From Streptococcus cuniculi (GTDB taxonomy: Bacteria > Bacillota > Bacilli > Lactobacillales > Streptococcaceae): a stretch of 64,000 nt of DNA. The notes beneath the pieces were generated by a model that worked only from the letters and a program-made list of their open reading frames with translations, was not told where the DNA came from and did not search any database. This document shows, one piece after another, positions 1-10,283 of the stretch (position 1 is the stretch's first letter; each line of letters starts with the position of its first letter). Position numbers and translations under genes: made by a program. The stretch covers positions 1 to 64,000 of the forward strand of contig NZ_MSJM01000006.1 in NCBI RefSeq assembly GCF_001921845.1, read 5' to 3'.

Positions 1-143
1 ATTTTTTTCGTTCATTGACGGTTTATGTCTCCATAAACCACCCTGCACGTTTGGTTCGTCTTCTTTAATTTTCAAAGGTCTTGTCCGTCCGCTCTCTCAA
101 GCGACAACTATATCAGTATATCACCTCTTCTTTAACATGTCAA
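1..143 (-). promoter_or_regulatory. rRNA operon promoter and leader (partial)
   Basis: On the minus strand a TTGACA box (143-138) and a TATACT box (120-115) are separated by exactly 17 bases, a near-consensus sigma-A promoter. The transcript downstream carries the segment CTTTGAAAATTAAAGAAGAC and then GAACCAAACGTGCAGGG, which I recognise from leaders in front of streptococcal 16S rRNA genes. The 16S gene itself should lie beyond the left edge. The pairing ftsH then rrn is the usual streptococcal order, although comX, often found between them, is not present here. Confidence 0.8.
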
Positions 144-221
144 CTACTTTTTGAAAAATTTTTTAATTTTTTTAACCATTGGGAAGCTCCGCTTCAGACA
201 AGGAGTTTATCCATCTACTAT

Positions 222-250
222 CAAAAAATGAGAAGTAAATTTACTTCTCA
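222..250 (-). terminator. Rho-independent terminator after ftsH
   Basis: A perfect palindrome (TGAGAAGTAAA / TTTACTTCTCA, 229-250) is followed on the minus strand by six T residues. The ftsH stop codon lies inside the stem. It separates ftsH from the rRNA promoter. Confidence 0.85.
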
Positions 251-2214
251 TCTTGCATTTTTTCTTTAATTTCATCATATGAAAGTGGATGAACATCTTC
301 CTCATCACGGTGTTCAGAATCTGTTGGCATTTGTCCTGTTTCATAGAGTGATTTGATTTGAACGCTATCCAATGTTTCATATTTCAACAAAGCTTCTGCA
401 ATCAGCTTATGTGTTTCCCGGTTAGCTTGAATGATTTCAGCTGCTTTATCGCGCGCTTCATTCAATAACTTGCGAACTTCATTATCTAATTCATAAGCGG
501 TCTGTTCAGAAATATGTTTTGGAGCAGTGTAGCCACCAAACATAGCATGATTTCCTTCATACTGCATTGGACCCATTTTATCACTCATTCCATATTCTGC
601 AACCATAGCCCGCGCCATTTGCGTCGCTTGCTCAAAGTCGTTTGCAGCGCCTGTTGTTTGAGCATTAAAAATAATTTCCTCTGCCACACGACCACCCATA
701 AGACCTGCCAATTGCTCCTTCATATCTTCCTTAGATAGAAGCATCTGATCTTCTTTTGGTAAGGCAATCATGTAACCACCTGCACGCCCACGAGGAACAA
801 TGGTTACTTTATGAACTTCACGTGCATTTGACAGAACAAGTCCAACGATTGTATGACCTGCTTCGTGATAGGCAACCATTTCTCGCTCACGTTTTGAAAT
901 TTGACGGTCTTTCTTAGACGGTCCTGCGATGACACGGTCTTCTGCCTCATCGATATCAGAAGCATCGATAACTGACTTATTCTGACGAGCAGCGACCAAA
1001 GCAGCTTCGTTCAAAACGTTTTCTAAATCCGCACCAACAAATCCTGGGGTTTGTTGCGCCACCAATTTCAAATCGACATCCTCTGCCAATGGTTTGTTTT
1101 TGGCATGGACTTTCAAAATCGCTTCACGGCCTTTTACATCTGGTCGTCCGACTAAGACTTTGCGGTCAAAACGTCCTGGACGAAGAAGGGCTGGATCCAA
1201 TACATCACTACGGTTGGTTGCAGCAATTACGATAATACCTTCGTTTCCAGCAAAACCATCCATTTCAATCAATAATTGGTTGAGGGTTTGCTCACGTTCA
1301 TCGTTTCCGCCGCCCATGCCGACACCACGTTGGCGACCGACAGCATCAATTTCATCGATGAAAATAATTGCTGGGGCTGCTTTTTTAGCATCTTCAAAGA
1401 GAGAGCGGACACGGCTAGCACCAACTCCGACAAACATTTCGACAAAGTCAGAACCAGAAATACTAAAGAAGGGTACTCCTGCTTCTCCAGCAACAGCTTT
1501 TGCAAGAAGTGTTTTACCTGTTCCTGGAGGTCCTTCAAGCAGGACGCCTGCAGGAATGCGCGCGCCTAATTTAGTGAAGCGTTTTGGATCTTTAAGAAAT
1601 TCAACAACTTCTACTAACTCTTGCTTTTCTTCTTCTGCACCGGCTACATCAGAAAAACGGACTTTAACATTGCTCTTTTCTAATGCCTTAGATTTATTAC
1701 GTCCAAAATTCATGGCGCCTCGTGCACCACCACCTTGGTTCATCATCATGACAAAGAAAATACCGAAAATCACGAGCGGAAAAATGTTAATCAGAATATT
1801 GAGCCACAAGCTATTGGAACTTTCTGGCTTGACGGTCACTTTTACATCGTTTTCTTTCGCCAGTGCCTGCAAATCAGCTAGTGCTGAATCAGCTGGCAAC
1901 ATAGTCGATGTAAATTTTTGATAACTCGTCTTATCTGAAACTTGGAATAATTTAATCGATTCCGCAGCCTTGCTATCTGCTACTTTTTTATTTTTATAGG
2001 TTCCTGAAATTTCAACAACACTACCATTTGGTTGGTAAGTGACATCTGTCACGTTACCGTCTTTTAATTCTTTCACAACTTGTGAGTAGCTGATTTCATG
2101 AGTTGAAACTTGACTACCTGCTTTAAAAAATTGATACGCCGTAACTAAAGTAGCAATAATTAAAATAAGGAGAAAAGGATTTCGGATAAATCCTTTATTG
2201 TTTTGATTGTTCAT
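241..2214 (-). CDS. ftsH: ATP-dependent zinc metalloprotease FtsH
   Basis: Membrane-bound AAA+ protease that degrades misfolded membrane proteins and short-lived regulators. The 657 residues are the normal length. Two membrane segments are visible (about 13-30 and 136-158), enclosing an extracytoplasmic domain. The AAA module has Walker A GPPGTGKT (228-235), Walker B IFIDEID (about 283), and the SRH region with R residues in [17 protein letters not shown]. The zinc-protease motif HEAGH is at 450-454. The C-terminal tail is acidic. It is the last gene of the leftward cluster from dnaA and lies 21 bases behind hpt, so co-transcription with tilS-hpt is likely. Confidence 0.98.
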   Translation of the reverse strand: MNNQNNKGFIRNPFLLILIIATLVTAYQFFKAGSQVSTHEISYSQVVKELKDGNVTDVTYQPNGSVVEISGTYKNKKVADSKAAESIKLFQVSDKTSYQKFTSTMLPADSALADLQALAKENDVKVTVKPESSNSLWLNILINIFPLVIFGIFFVMMMNQGGGARGAMNFGRNKSKALEKSNVKVRFSDVAGAEEEKQELVEVVEFLKDPKRFTKLGARIPAGVLLEGPPGTGKTLLAKAVAGEAGVPFFSISGSDFVEMFVGVGASRVRSLFEDAKKAAPAIIFIDEIDAVGRQRGVGMGGGNDEREQTLNQLLIEMDGFAGNEGIIVIAATNRSDVLDPALLRPGRFDRKVLVGRPDVKGREAILKVHAKNKPLAEDVDLKLVAQQTPGFVGADLENVLNEAALVAARQNKSVIDASDIDEAEDRVIAGPSKKDRQISKREREMVAYHEAGHTIVGLVLSNAREVHKVTIVPRGRAGGYMIALPKEDQMLLSKEDMKEQLAGLMGGRVAEEIIFNAQTTGAANDFEQATQMARAMVAEYGMSDKMGPMQYEGNHAMFGGYTAPKHISEQTAYELDNEVRKLLNEARDKAAEIIQANRETHKLIAEALLKYETLDSVQIKSLYETGQMPTDSEHRDEEDVHPLSYDEIKEKMQDEK

Positions 2215-2235
2215 AAATACTATAGTAACCTTTTT

Positions 2236-2778
2236 CTAATTCGAATAAACTTCTTCTTTCAATACTCCTACGTAAGGAATATTGCGGTAGTTTTCATCAT
2301 AATCTAGACCAAATCCTACAACAAATTCATTTGGAATTGTAAAGCAAGTATAATCTGGTTCAATCTCCACCACACGGCCTTCTGGTTTATCAAGGAGGGT
2401 TGCAATTTTAATAGAAGCTGCTTGGCGTAGAGCAAACAACTCTTTCAATTCTTTCAAGGTGCGTCCTGTATCAATGATATCTTCGATAAAGAGGACATCA
2501 CGACCCGCAACGTTTGTATCTAAGTCCTTGATAATCTTGACAGTACCGCTACTTTCAGTACCCCCATGATAGCTAGAAACCACCATAAAGTCCATTTCGA
2601 TATGAGTGTCGATATGTTTGACGAGTTCCGCCATAAACGGAATAGAACCCTTTAAAATACCAACCAAAAGGGGATTTTTTCCAGCATAATCTTCTGTTAA
2701 AATCTTCCCTAATTCCTTGCTTTTTGCAACAATCTCTTCTTCTGAAATAAGGATTTTTTTGATATCTTTTTCCAACAT
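2236..2778 (-). CDS. hpt: Hypoxanthine-guanine phosphoribosyltransferase
   Basis: Purine salvage enzyme that joins hypoxanthine or guanine to PRPP to give IMP or GMP in the cytoplasm. The 180-residue length and the PRPP-binding motif [12 protein letters not shown] fit the family. The conserved order tilS-hpt-ftsH is found across Firmicutes, where Hpt and TilS are reported to influence ftsH expression in Bacillus. The gene begins 7 bases after the tilS stop, so translation is probably coupled. Confidence 0.97.
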   Translation of the reverse strand: MLEKDIKKILISEEEIVAKSKELGKILTEDYAGKNPLLVGILKGSIPFMAELVKHIDTHIEMDFMVVSSYHGGTESSGTVKIIKDLDTNVAGRDVLFIEDIIDTGRTLKELKELFALRQAASIKIATLLDKPEGRVVEIEPDYTCFTIPNEFVVGFGLDYDENYRNIPYVGVLKEEVYSN

Positions 2779-2785
2779 ATTTCAT

Positions 2786-4054
2786 TCACTCTTTCATTTT
2801 TATATATAATGTAGCTTTGATTATATCATTTTTTGCAGATTTACTCAAATCACTGGCAACCATATTTGCGATTCCGTAAATTTTTCCCTCTTGTTCAATC
2901 ACAATAGCCGTATCCCGCAACTTTTGAGGTATTTTTTGGTCAATAAAATAACGGCGAATTTTTTTGTGAATCGAATGAAGCAAAATACGATCACCAGCCT
3001 TTCTCCCTCGTAGGAGAATCGGTTGATGAACTTGAAGATAGATAATCTGATCTGGTTGCTCAAGTGGCTCATTTAATGAAAAAATAAACGACCCATGTTG
3101 AAAAACACCTTCTGATTCTATCACGTATTCTTCCTCTTGCCTATCCGTCTTAGGTTGGATTTTTGTAATAGCAAAGCGCTGATAATCCTTGATAAGGTAA
3201 TAGTCACCTTTTAAGTGGTGCTGGTAATTGGCCCTTTTTTCAAGAATGTTTAACACTTGGTCAAATTGATCTCGTGTCAACTGAAGTTCTGGAAATTCTT
3301 CCAGATAGTGTTGTAGTAAAAAATAACGAACAGCTACTGTCTGCGCTTGAAAATCCTGCAAATTTGTCACGTCAATGTGACAGATCAAGTCCCTAAGAGC
3401 CTGATGCAACAACTCCGACTCTTTTCCTACATGCAATAAAGCAGATGTAAACTGGGGATTTTCATTGACTAATAGAGGAAGATAGTCATTACGAATACGA
3501 TTTCTAAAATAAAGCGAAGAATAGTTACTCTCATCTTCAAAGTGAGGCACATTCATCAATTCGCTCTTAGGAAAAGGCAATAAGGGACGAATCAACTCTC
3601 CACTTGCAAAAGGTTGAACAACTCTCATACCGGAAAGGTGAGCTAGACGACTGCCTCGAATCAAACGCATGAAAATCGTCTCTGCCTGATCATCAGCGTG
3701 ATGAGCCGTGACAAGAGCTGTATAATCATGCTGCTTCATCACTTCTGCAAAAAAATCATAGCGCATGGTGCGAGCTGCTTCTTCAGAGAATGTTCCTTCA
3801 AAATAAGAAACGTGAAAAGGAATGCTTCGTCTTTCAGACCATTCTTTGATATAAACCTCTTCCTCAGCTGATTCTCTTCGTTGCTGATGATTGACATGAG
3901 CAACCCCAATCCTAATATCAAGGATATCCTGGTATTTATAGAGAAGATGAAGCAAATTCATTGAATCTTTTCCACCTGAAACTGCGATAAGGACTGACTT
4001 ATGCTTATCAAAAAAGTGACCTTCTTGTGTCACTTTTAAAAATTTTTCTTCCAT
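2786..4054 (-). CDS. tilS: tRNA(Ile)-lysidine synthase
   Basis: Modifies C34 of the CAU-anticodon isoleucine tRNA to lysidine, using ATP and lysine, so that the tRNA reads AUA. The PP-loop motif SGGKDS stands near residue 27 and is followed by the N-type ATP pyrophosphatase fold; HHADDQAET around residue 117 is typical of TilS. The protein is 422 residues, with the C-terminal TilS domain present (RGRKAGDRI). Its start lies 2 bases from the end of the beta-lactamase-like gene upstream, so the two are in one operon. Confidence 0.96.
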   Translation of the reverse strand: MEEKFLKVTQEGHFFDKHKSVLIAVSGGKDSMNLLHLLYKYQDILDIRIGVAHVNHQQRRESAEEEVYIKEWSERRSIPFHVSYFEGTFSEEAARTMRYDFFAEVMKQHDYTALVTAHHADDQAETIFMRLIRGSRLAHLSGMRVVQPFASGELIRPLLPFPKSELMNVPHFEDESNYSSLYFRNRIRNDYLPLLVNENPQFTSALLHVGKESELLHQALRDLICHIDVTNLQDFQAQTVAVRYFLLQHYLEEFPELQLTRDQFDQVLNILEKRANYQHHLKGDYYLIKDYQRFAITKIQPKTDRQEEEYVIESEGVFQHGSFIFSLNEPLEQPDQIIYLQVHQPILLRGRKAGDRILLHSIHKKIRRYFIDQKIPQKLRDTAIVIEQEGKIYGIANMVASDLSKSAKNDIIKATLYIKMKE

Positions 4055-4056
4055 GA

Positions 4057-5337
4057 TTATTTTAAAATCCTGTATACATCATTTGCAATCTGTGAAATAT
4101 CATCATACGTCATCTGATCTGTAAAAATCGAGACAACAAATGGCTCTTTGGCATAGACAATCGCTACGTCATGCTTGAAGTCATAGGCGTCTCCGATTTT
4201 GTGGGCGACTTTGACATCGATATCTCTCGCAATCCGTTGGTCGTCAAAGTTGGTAGTAGACAGACTTTCTAGGACATAACCATTCTGATGATAGATTGCT
4301 TCCATCATCAATCCTGCCATTTCAGCCGATGCCATGCGCGAGACCATGTCCCATTTTTGACCTGCAATTCTAGTCGTTTCTTGATAGAAACGCTTATCGA
4401 ATTTATCAGCTGCATAATAACCGAGGAGATTGCTAGCCACATTATCTGATTCCTTTGCAGTTCGATTAATCAAGTCATCAATGTTGTAATTCTGATTATC
4501 AGGTGTTTTAGGGATTGAGCCACTTCCTTCTGGTTCGTAGGCACCATCAAAATCTTCTGTTTCCTTGACATACTTTACACTATCTGTCAATTTTATTTTT
4601 TTCTGATTGATATTTTCTTGAACATAGTATAAGGCAGGGAGTTTGGTCACACTTGCTGCATACATCATCTTGTCTTGATTGACACCTGCTGTCTCTCCAG
4701 TTGACAACTTCTTGACATAGACAGCTATATTCTTAGAATGATATTTTGTCGTAAGTAACTCCTGAACAGCATCTATACGGTTATCTGTTTCTGATAAATC
4801 AGCCACATTTACCCACGCTTTAGAGTTTATTTTCGCAAAGAAACCTAGATGAGTTTCAACAATTTCTGATACTGTTACTTCTTTGTAGGGCTTAACACCA
4901 ATATCTATTTTTTTCGCTTGATTAGCGATGGGACTGGAGTAGAGGGTGAAACCTTTCTTGAGCCAGGCTTTTTCTGCAACAACCTTTTGCGATAGGATAA
5001 TATCATCATAGATATGGGTCTGATCAGCCACTACATAACTCTTATCCTTTAATTGGAAGACTAGCTGGTTCTGGCTATTACTATCGACACCAATGATCGA
5101 AAAGGATTGATTGGGTTTGATTTTTTTGTAAGGAGTTGTCAACTCTTTGTCAAGGTAGCTGTCAACTTCTTCAAAGACATTGGGATTGGCTGGAACACTT
5201 TGAAAATCAGTACTATACTCTTTGTAGTTCAACTGATAATTCATCTGATTGGATAATTCAAATAGAATTTCAGTACTTCCAACGGGTGTCGCTGCGAATA
5301 AGACTGGGCTAATAAGCCATAATAACTGCTTTTTCAT
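4057..5337 (-). CDS. Secreted class A beta-lactamase-like serine hydrolase
   Basis: The start is set at 5337, where GGAGGG lies six bases upstream; a longer reading frame upstream has no such site. A signal peptide (MKKQLLWLISPVLFAATPVGS) precedes an N-terminal region of about 170 residues that looks like SH3-type wall-binding repeats. The hydrolase domain shows the catalytic SxxK (AASVTKL), an SDN motif (KESDNVAS) and a KIG triad in place of KTG. Its orthologue always sits between divIC and tilS in streptococci (the SP_0010 position in S. pneumoniae). Whether it hydrolyses beta-lactams or acts on peptidoglycan is not known to me; the context of division genes favours a wall role. Confidence 0.88.
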   Translation of the reverse strand: MKKQLLWLISPVLFAATPVGSTEILFELSNQMNYQLNYKEYSTDFQSVPANPNVFEEVDSYLDKELTTPYKKIKPNQSFSIIGVDSNSQNQLVFQLKDKSYVVADQTHIYDDIILSQKVVAEKAWLKKGFTLYSSPIANQAKKIDIGVKPYKEVTVSEIVETHLGFFAKINSKAWVNVADLSETDNRIDAVQELLTTKYHSKNIAVYVKKLSTGETAGVNQDKMMYAASVTKLPALYYVQENINQKKIKLTDSVKYVKETEDFDGAYEPEGSGSIPKTPDNQNYNIDDLINRTAKESDNVASNLLGYYAADKFDKRFYQETTRIAGQKWDMVSRMASAEMAGLMMEAIYHQNGYVLESLSTTNFDDQRIARDIDVKVAHKIGDAYDFKHDVAIVYAKEPFVVSIFTDQMTYDDISQIANDVYRILK

Positions 5338-5350
5338 GTTCCCTCCTTTC

Positions 5351-5470
5351 CTAGTTTTTAGTATCCTTTTCCTCAATTTTTAAGGCTTGATTTTTCTCAG
5401 CTAGTTCCTCTAATTTTTCATCAGAATAAGCCAAGAATTTTTCTACAATTTCTACAATCGTTTCTGTCAT
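5351..5470 (-). CDS. Conserved 39-residue protein between divIC and the beta-lactamase-like gene
   Basis: A short ORF starts with ATG at 5470, sharing the four bases ATGA with the divIC stop, and ends in TAG at 5351, directly before the ribosome-binding site of the next gene. The product begins [19 protein letters not shown] and is a highly charged, probably helical peptide (13 Glu/Asp and 7 Lys). A similarly placed tiny gene exists in S. pneumoniae (the SP_0009 position). Function unknown; coupling to divIC suggests a role in division or wall synthesis. It is too short for standard ORF calls and easily missed. Confidence 0.75.
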   Translation of the reverse strand: MTETIVEIVEKFLAYSDEKLEELAEKNQALKIEEKDTKN

Positions 5471-5838
5471 CGTGGTAATAATCCTGGGATGTTATAAATA
5501 AATTCCCCATCTTTTGAATATTGAAGTTTTGCTCGAATATACTTGGTCACATATTCTTCATCTTCTAGTTTTTTCACCAAGGAAGTCTCAATTTTTTGCT
5601 GCTTTTCTAAGTCTTTATAACGCTTTTGCAAATCGTTCAATTGGACCTCACGCTTTTGTAAATTTTCGTAACTAGTAACCAAATTGTAGGTCGGCAAGAC
5701 GAAGAGAAAGACAACAAGAATCAAGATGGAACCCATAAAGCGATTCTTCTGCTTTTTTTCTTGCCGATAAGCCTGGCTTTTTTGCAGTTCTTCTTGAATG
5801 TATTGGTTATTGATTTGGAGAATGTTCGATTTTTTCAT
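5467..5838 (-). CDS. divIC: Septum formation initiator, DivIC/FtsL-like
   Basis: Bitopic division protein that with FtsL and DivIB activates septal wall synthesis. I place the start at [11 protein letters not shown] (5838), giving 123 residues; longer starts run deep into rqcP. A basic cytoplasmic stretch (KKQKNRF) precedes one membrane segment (about 36-54), followed by a leucine-zipper coiled coil (about 58-95) and the C-terminal [13 protein letters not shown] motif of DivIC. It overlaps rqcP by 32 bases and the downstream 39-residue ORF by 4. Confidence 0.93.
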   Translation of the reverse strand: MKKSNILQINNQYIQEELQKSQAYRQEKKQKNRFMGSILILVVFLFVLPTYNLVTSYENLQKREVQLNDLQKRYKDLEKQQKIETSLVKKLEDEEYVTKYIRAKLQYSKDGEFIYNIPGLLPR

Positions 5839-6097
5839 CTGCTTCAATCCTTGTTTCACTAATGATTTCATACATCTTGAGCGCATCTTCTTTCTTCGTG
5901 CTATCTTTCATTTCCAGCACTCTGACAACCAGCAATTTATTTCCAAAACGGATTTCAATCTGGTCATTTTCTTTCAAATCAGTCGATGATTTAGCCAAAA
6001 TACCATTGACCTTGATTCTTCCCTTATCCGCCACCTCTTTTGCAACTGTGCGACGTTTGATAATACGGGAAACTTTTAAATACTTATCTAGTCTCAT
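5807..6097 (-). CDS. rqcP: S4-domain RNA-binding protein RqcP (YabO)
   Basis: The 96-residue protein opens with a complete S4 domain ([21 protein letters not shown]...GRIKVNG). Bacillus YabO, now RqcP, works with RqcH in adding alanine tails to nascent chains on stalled 60S-like 50S particles, and this orthologue holds the same position between mfd and divIC. The C-terminus extends past the S4 fold by about 25 acidic residues and overlaps divIC, so translation of the two is coupled. Confidence 0.9.
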   Translation of the reverse strand: MRLDKYLKVSRIIKRRTVAKEVADKGRIKVNGILAKSSTDLKENDQIEIRFGNKLLVVRVLEMKDSTKKEDALKMYEIISETRIEADEKIEHSPNQ

Positions 6098-6147
6098 ATT
6101 TTCACCTCATTTCTTTATTGTATCACTTTTTGATTCGTTTTAAAACT

Positions 6148-9100
6148 TTATAGCGCCTTTCGTGCCTTAATTTCAACCATTTTTTCAGCAAAATGCAGGA
6201 GTTCTTCGATGATTTCATAGTCTTTTTTCTTAGTAATATTAAAGACCAACTCCACACGTCCCTTATTTTCCGAAATACGGGCTTTTAAATCTGTCACAGA
6301 CAAAGCCTCAAAGTAATCTTGCATCAGGAAGATTTGACCTGATAGTTCTTCAAAGCTGACCACAAGCTGATCCTGTTTTCGTTCCACTTTCTGTGCAAAT
6401 ACTTGATCAAAAGAGGATTTCAAAAGACCAATTTCAAGAAGATAAGCCACCACATCTGGGTATTCTCCAAAGCGATCCATTAACTCATTTTGTAATTCTT
6501 CATAATCTACCCGAGTTTCAATCTGCTTAATCCGCTTATAAATCTCAATTTTTTGACGTTGGTCAGAGATATACTCACTTGGCAAATACGCATCGATAAA
6601 GAGATTGATTTCAGTATTGCTTTTTTCCCGTTTAGCCTGCTTACCTTGCTTTTCAAGAATGGCATTTTCTAGTAATTGTGAATATAATTCATAGCCGACT
6701 GAATCAATAAAGCCACTCTGGGCTGCTCCCAAAATATTTCCAGCCCCTCGAATAGATAAATCCTGCATGGCAATTTTAAAGCCGGAACCTAGTTCTGTAA
6801 AACCTTTAATGGCTTCAAGACGCTTTTCAGCAACCTCTGTCAGATTTTTGTCGGGTCTATACATCAAATAGGCATAGGCAATACGATTGGAGCGACCAAC
6901 ACGACCTCTTAGTTGATAGAGGGTTGACAGCCCCATGTGGTCTGCATTTTCGATAAAAAGAGTGTTGGCATTTGGAATATCGACTCCTGTTTCAATAATC
7001 GTCGTTGTCACTAGGACATCGTATTCCCCCTCAATAAAGGCTAGAAGTGTATTTTCTAATTGGATTTCTGACATTTGACCATGGACGTAGCCAATCTCTG
7101 CTTCAGGTACTAATTCTCGTATTTCAGATACTTTTTGTTCGATTGTGTCAACTTTATTGTAAAGGTAGTAAACCTGGCCCCCTCTATCCATTTCCCGCAA
7201 GATTGCATCACGGATAATTGAGGGATTGGTCTCTAGCACATATGTTTGAACAGGGTAACGATTGGTAGGGGGTGTTTCAATGACTGACAAATCACGAATA
7301 CCTAACATGGACATCTGCAAGGTCCGTGGAATCGGCGTTGCCGTCAAGGTCAGCACATCAATTTTGGTTTTCAACTCCTTCAAGCGTTCCTTATGTTTCA
7401 CTCCAAAGCGCTGTTCCTCGTCAATCACCAAAAGTCCCAAGTCGGCAAATTCCACATCTTTTGAGAGCAGACGGTGGGTACCGATAATAATATCCACCTG
7501 ACCTTTTTTGAGTTTTTCGAGCGTCGTTTCTTGCTCTACCTTGGTCTTAAACCGGCTCATAACATCGACATTGACAGGAAATTCTGCAAAACGACTTTGG
7601 AAATTGGTAAAATGCTGCTGGGCCAAGACAGTTGTCGGAACCAATATCGCTACTTGTTTGCCGTCATTAACCGCTTTAAAAGCTGCGCGCATGGCAACCT
7701 CTGTCTTACCAAAACCAACATCCCCTACCAACAAACGGTCCATTGGAGACGACTTTTCCATATCTTTTTTGATTTCTTTGATAGAGCGGAGCTGATCTTC
7801 TGTTTCAACATAGGCAAAATGTTGGTCAAATTCTACTTGATTGACATCGTCTGGTGAAAAGGCAAAGCCTTCTAGTTGACTGCGTTCGGCATAGAGACGA
7901 ATCAAATCGTCTGCAATATCTTCGACCTGCTTGACTACTTTTTGCTTGGTCCGCTGGAAACGACCGTCATTTAACTTGTTGAGTTTTGGTGTTTTACCGT
8001 CTGAAGCAAGGTATTTTGACAGGACATCAATTTGCTCGACAGGCAGAGAAATGCGGTCATTATTCTGATATTGAATACTCAGATAATCCCGATGAATTCC
8101 TGATACTTCAATCGTTTCAATTCCGAGGTATTGACCCACACCGTGAACATGGTGAACCACATAATCTCCGACAGTCAGCTCACTATAATCTTTTAAACGC
8201 TCCGCATTTGAAATGTTTTTGCGACGGATTTTCCGTTTAATCTTTTTATGGAAAATTTCATGCTCTGTAATCAGGGCAATTTTTTCATCTAAGAAATGAA
8301 ATCCAGCAGATAATTGGCCAATCGTTAATTGCTGCTGACCAATTTGGAGCTGATTTGGTGCAGCAAAAGCTAGCTCGATGTCATATTCCTGTAAAGTTTT
8401 CTGTAAACGTTGTAAAGAGGATTCTGATTCAGCCTGAATAATCACGGTATAGTTCGATTTGGCATAGTGGCGTAATTCATCTTGCAACAAGGGAATTTGA
8501 TTGAAAAATTCCTGCATCGAATGCTGATTGAACTGGTACATAGCATCAAACTTCAGATTACCTAGTCCTTTTTGAAAGACTGAAAAATAAGTAGCAGGCT
8601 TATAAGCTCTAAAAGATTGATAGGCTGATGCAAAGTAATTCAAACTTGACACTGATTTATAATGTTGTAAATCTTGTGTCAATAATTCAGCAACTTCCTT
8701 ATCAAACTGGGCATGACGATCAGCGATTTTATGAAAATCATCAAAAAATACGGGCGTATGAGCTGGAAGATAGTCTAGCAAGGTCCATTCCTTTTGATAA
8801 AAATAAGAAAGGAATTTCCGACTATCTGGATGACGAAAAGACTGTTTTACATCTGATAATACTTCTTCAATATAAGAAATCTGTTCTTGCTGTTGCAATT
8901 TTTGTAAACTATCTGTCAACTTTTTTTCAGCACGCAAAAAATCCTCTGAATAGAAAATCATATCAGAAGCAGGTCCTATCAAAATACTATCAACATTTTC
9001 AATGGACAATTGGCTTTCAATTTCAAACTGGCGAATACCGTCAATCTCATCGCCAAAAAATTCCAACCGATAAGGATTTTCACTGCTAATTTCAAAAATA

Positions 9101-9642
9101 TCCAGAATATCTCCCCGTTGGCTAAATTCTCCAGGACTTAACACACGAGACACTTTTTTATAGCCAACTGCTTGTAAGCTCTTTACAAGTTTGTCAATTT
9201 CAATTTCTTCACCAACTGCAACACTTATCATCGCCTTTTGATAAGAAGCTGGACTTGGTAATAAGATTCGACAAGCAGCCATGCTGGCAACGAGAATTCC
9301 AGATTTCTTTTTGTCTAACAAAAAGTTTAAACTTTCCAAGCGAGATTGAGTACGGTCATTTGAAGCAAAAACAAATTCTGCTACAGGATTGTCATCTGTA
9401 AAGAAGTTGTAAACATAATCGCTCCCTAAAATACTCGTCAGTTCTTGAGTTAATTTTTCAGCCTCATTCTGGGTCTGTGTCACAATCAAACACTTCTCAT
9501 CTAACACATCAAATGCTGATGCCATGACAAGGGCCTTCATGGTGCCTGATAACCCCATCATCAGCTGACGAGTCGATTTGCTCAAACCAGCCTGCCACTT
9601 GTCAACCTGTGCATTCCGATTGACTAATTCAATGATATTCAT
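6148..9642 (-). CDS. mfd: Transcription-repair coupling factor Mfd
   Basis: Removes RNA polymerase stalled at DNA damage and recruits UvrA. At 1164 residues it has the normal length. The UvrB-like N-terminus, the CarD/RID polymerase-interaction region (about residues 490-550, VGDYVVHHVHGVGQYLGIE), the RecG-like motor with Walker A GDVGFGKTEVA and DEEQ box (VIDEEQRFGVKHKE), and the TRCF C-terminal domain can all be seen. It begins 1 base after the pth stop, implying co-transcription. Confidence 0.97.
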   Translation of the reverse strand: MNIIELVNRNAQVDKWQAGLSKSTRQLMMGLSGTMKALVMASAFDVLDEKCLIVTQTQNEAEKLTQELTSILGSDYVYNFFTDDNPVAEFVFASNDRTQSRLESLNFLLDKKKSGILVASMAACRILLPSPASYQKAMISVAVGEEIEIDKLVKSLQAVGYKKVSRVLSPGEFSQRGDILDIFEISSENPYRLEFFGDEIDGIRQFEIESQLSIENVDSILIGPASDMIFYSEDFLRAEKKLTDSLQKLQQQEQISYIEEVLSDVKQSFRHPDSRKFLSYFYQKEWTLLDYLPAHTPVFFDDFHKIADRHAQFDKEVAELLTQDLQHYKSVSSLNYFASAYQSFRAYKPATYFSVFQKGLGNLKFDAMYQFNQHSMQEFFNQIPLLQDELRHYAKSNYTVIIQAESESSLQRLQKTLQEYDIELAFAAPNQLQIGQQQLTIGQLSAGFHFLDEKIALITEHEIFHKKIKRKIRRKNISNAERLKDYSELTVGDYVVHHVHGVGQYLGIETIEVSGIHRDYLSIQYQNNDRISLPVEQIDVLSKYLASDGKTPKLNKLNDGRFQRTKQKVVKQVEDIADDLIRLYAERSQLEGFAFSPDDVNQVEFDQHFAYVETEDQLRSIKEIKKDMEKSSPMDRLLVGDVGFGKTEVAMRAAFKAVNDGKQVAILVPTTVLAQQHFTNFQSRFAEFPVNVDVMSRFKTKVEQETTLEKLKKGQVDIIIGTHRLLSKDVEFADLGLLVIDEEQRFGVKHKERLKELKTKIDVLTLTATPIPRTLQMSMLGIRDLSVIETPPTNRYPVQTYVLETNPSIIRDAILREMDRGGQVYYLYNKVDTIEQKVSEIRELVPEAEIGYVHGQMSEIQLENTLLAFIEGEYDVLVTTTIIETGVDIPNANTLFIENADHMGLSTLYQLRGRVGRSNRIAYAYLMYRPDKNLTEVAEKRLEAIKGFTELGSGFKIAMQDLSIRGAGNILGAAQSGFIDSVGYELYSQLLENAILEKQGKQAKREKSNTEINLFIDAYLPSEYISDQRQKIEIYKRIKQIETRVDYEELQNELMDRFGEYPDVVAYLLEIGLLKSSFDQVFAQKVERKQDQLVVSFEELSGQIFLMQDYFEALSVTDLKARISENKGRVELVFNITKKKDYEIIEELLHFAEKMVEIKARKAL

Positions 9643-9643
9643 C

Positions 9644-10213
9644 TTAGTTATTATACTTTCTCATGATTTTTTCAGCGTCATTTTCCTGTAAATAAAAGTT
9701 TACAAAGTCGTCAAGTTTGTCTAAGGTCAATTCAATCTGAATATGGTCATCTGTCTCAAAGTGTGACAGGACATGCTGAACAACTGTCATACCGTTTTTG
9801 GGACGACCAATCCCAATTTTAATACGATCAAATTCCTGACTGCCAAGGTATTTGATGATGCTCTTGATTCCATTATGGCCGCCTGCTGATCCTTTCTGAC
9901 GAAAGCGCACTTTCCCAACCGTCATATCCAAGTCATCATAAATCACCACTAAATCTTCTTTATCCAGTCCATAGTAAGTCAATAAAGCATGGACAGCCTT
10001 CCCTGATTCATTCATAAAGGTCGTTGGCTTAACCAGATAGACCTTTTCACCATCTATAAAGGTTGAGGCAATGTCTGCCTGAAAAATCTTATCATGGTTA
10101 AAGGACAGATTTGCTTTTTTAGCGATGCGATCGATGAACATAAAACCAACGTTGTGCTTGGTATGTTCATAGCGATCCCCAGGATTGCCCAGACCCACAA
10201 TCAATTTTGTCAT
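9644..10213 (-). CDS. pth: Peptidyl-tRNA hydrolase
   Basis: Releases tRNA from peptidyl-tRNA that has dropped off ribosomes. The 189 residues begin with the diagnostic [21 protein letters not shown], which carries the catalytic His, and continue with the FMNESG and DDLD motifs of the family. Its partner mfd follows immediately. An AGGAGATATC site lies in front of the ATG. Confidence 0.98.
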   Translation of the reverse strand: MTKLIVGLGNPGDRYEHTKHNVGFMFIDRIAKKANLSFNHDKIFQADIASTFIDGEKVYLVKPTTFMNESGKAVHALLTYYGLDKEDLVVIYDDLDMTVGKVRFRQKGSAGGHNGIKSIIKYLGSQEFDRIKIGIGRPKNGMTVVQHVLSHFETDDHIQIELTLDKLDDFVNFYLQENDAEKIMRKYNN

Positions 10214-10239
10214 GATATCTCCTTTTAAAACACTAAAAC

Positions 10240-10262
10240 GGTTGGAAAATCGTTTCCAACCT
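10240..10262 (-). terminator. Hairpin between ychF and pth
   Basis: GGTTGGAAA and TTTCCAACC pair around a four-base loop (10240-10262); on the minus strand the stem is followed only by GTTTTAG. This may be a weak terminator that lets part of ychF transcription continue into pth. Confidence 0.55.
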
Positions 10263-10283
10263 TTAGACTATTCTCGACACGCT

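Noticed and set aside
1..120. Small plus-strand frame from 81 to 269
   Set aside because: It lies across the rRNA promoter and the ftsH terminator on the opposite strand and has no ribosome-binding site.
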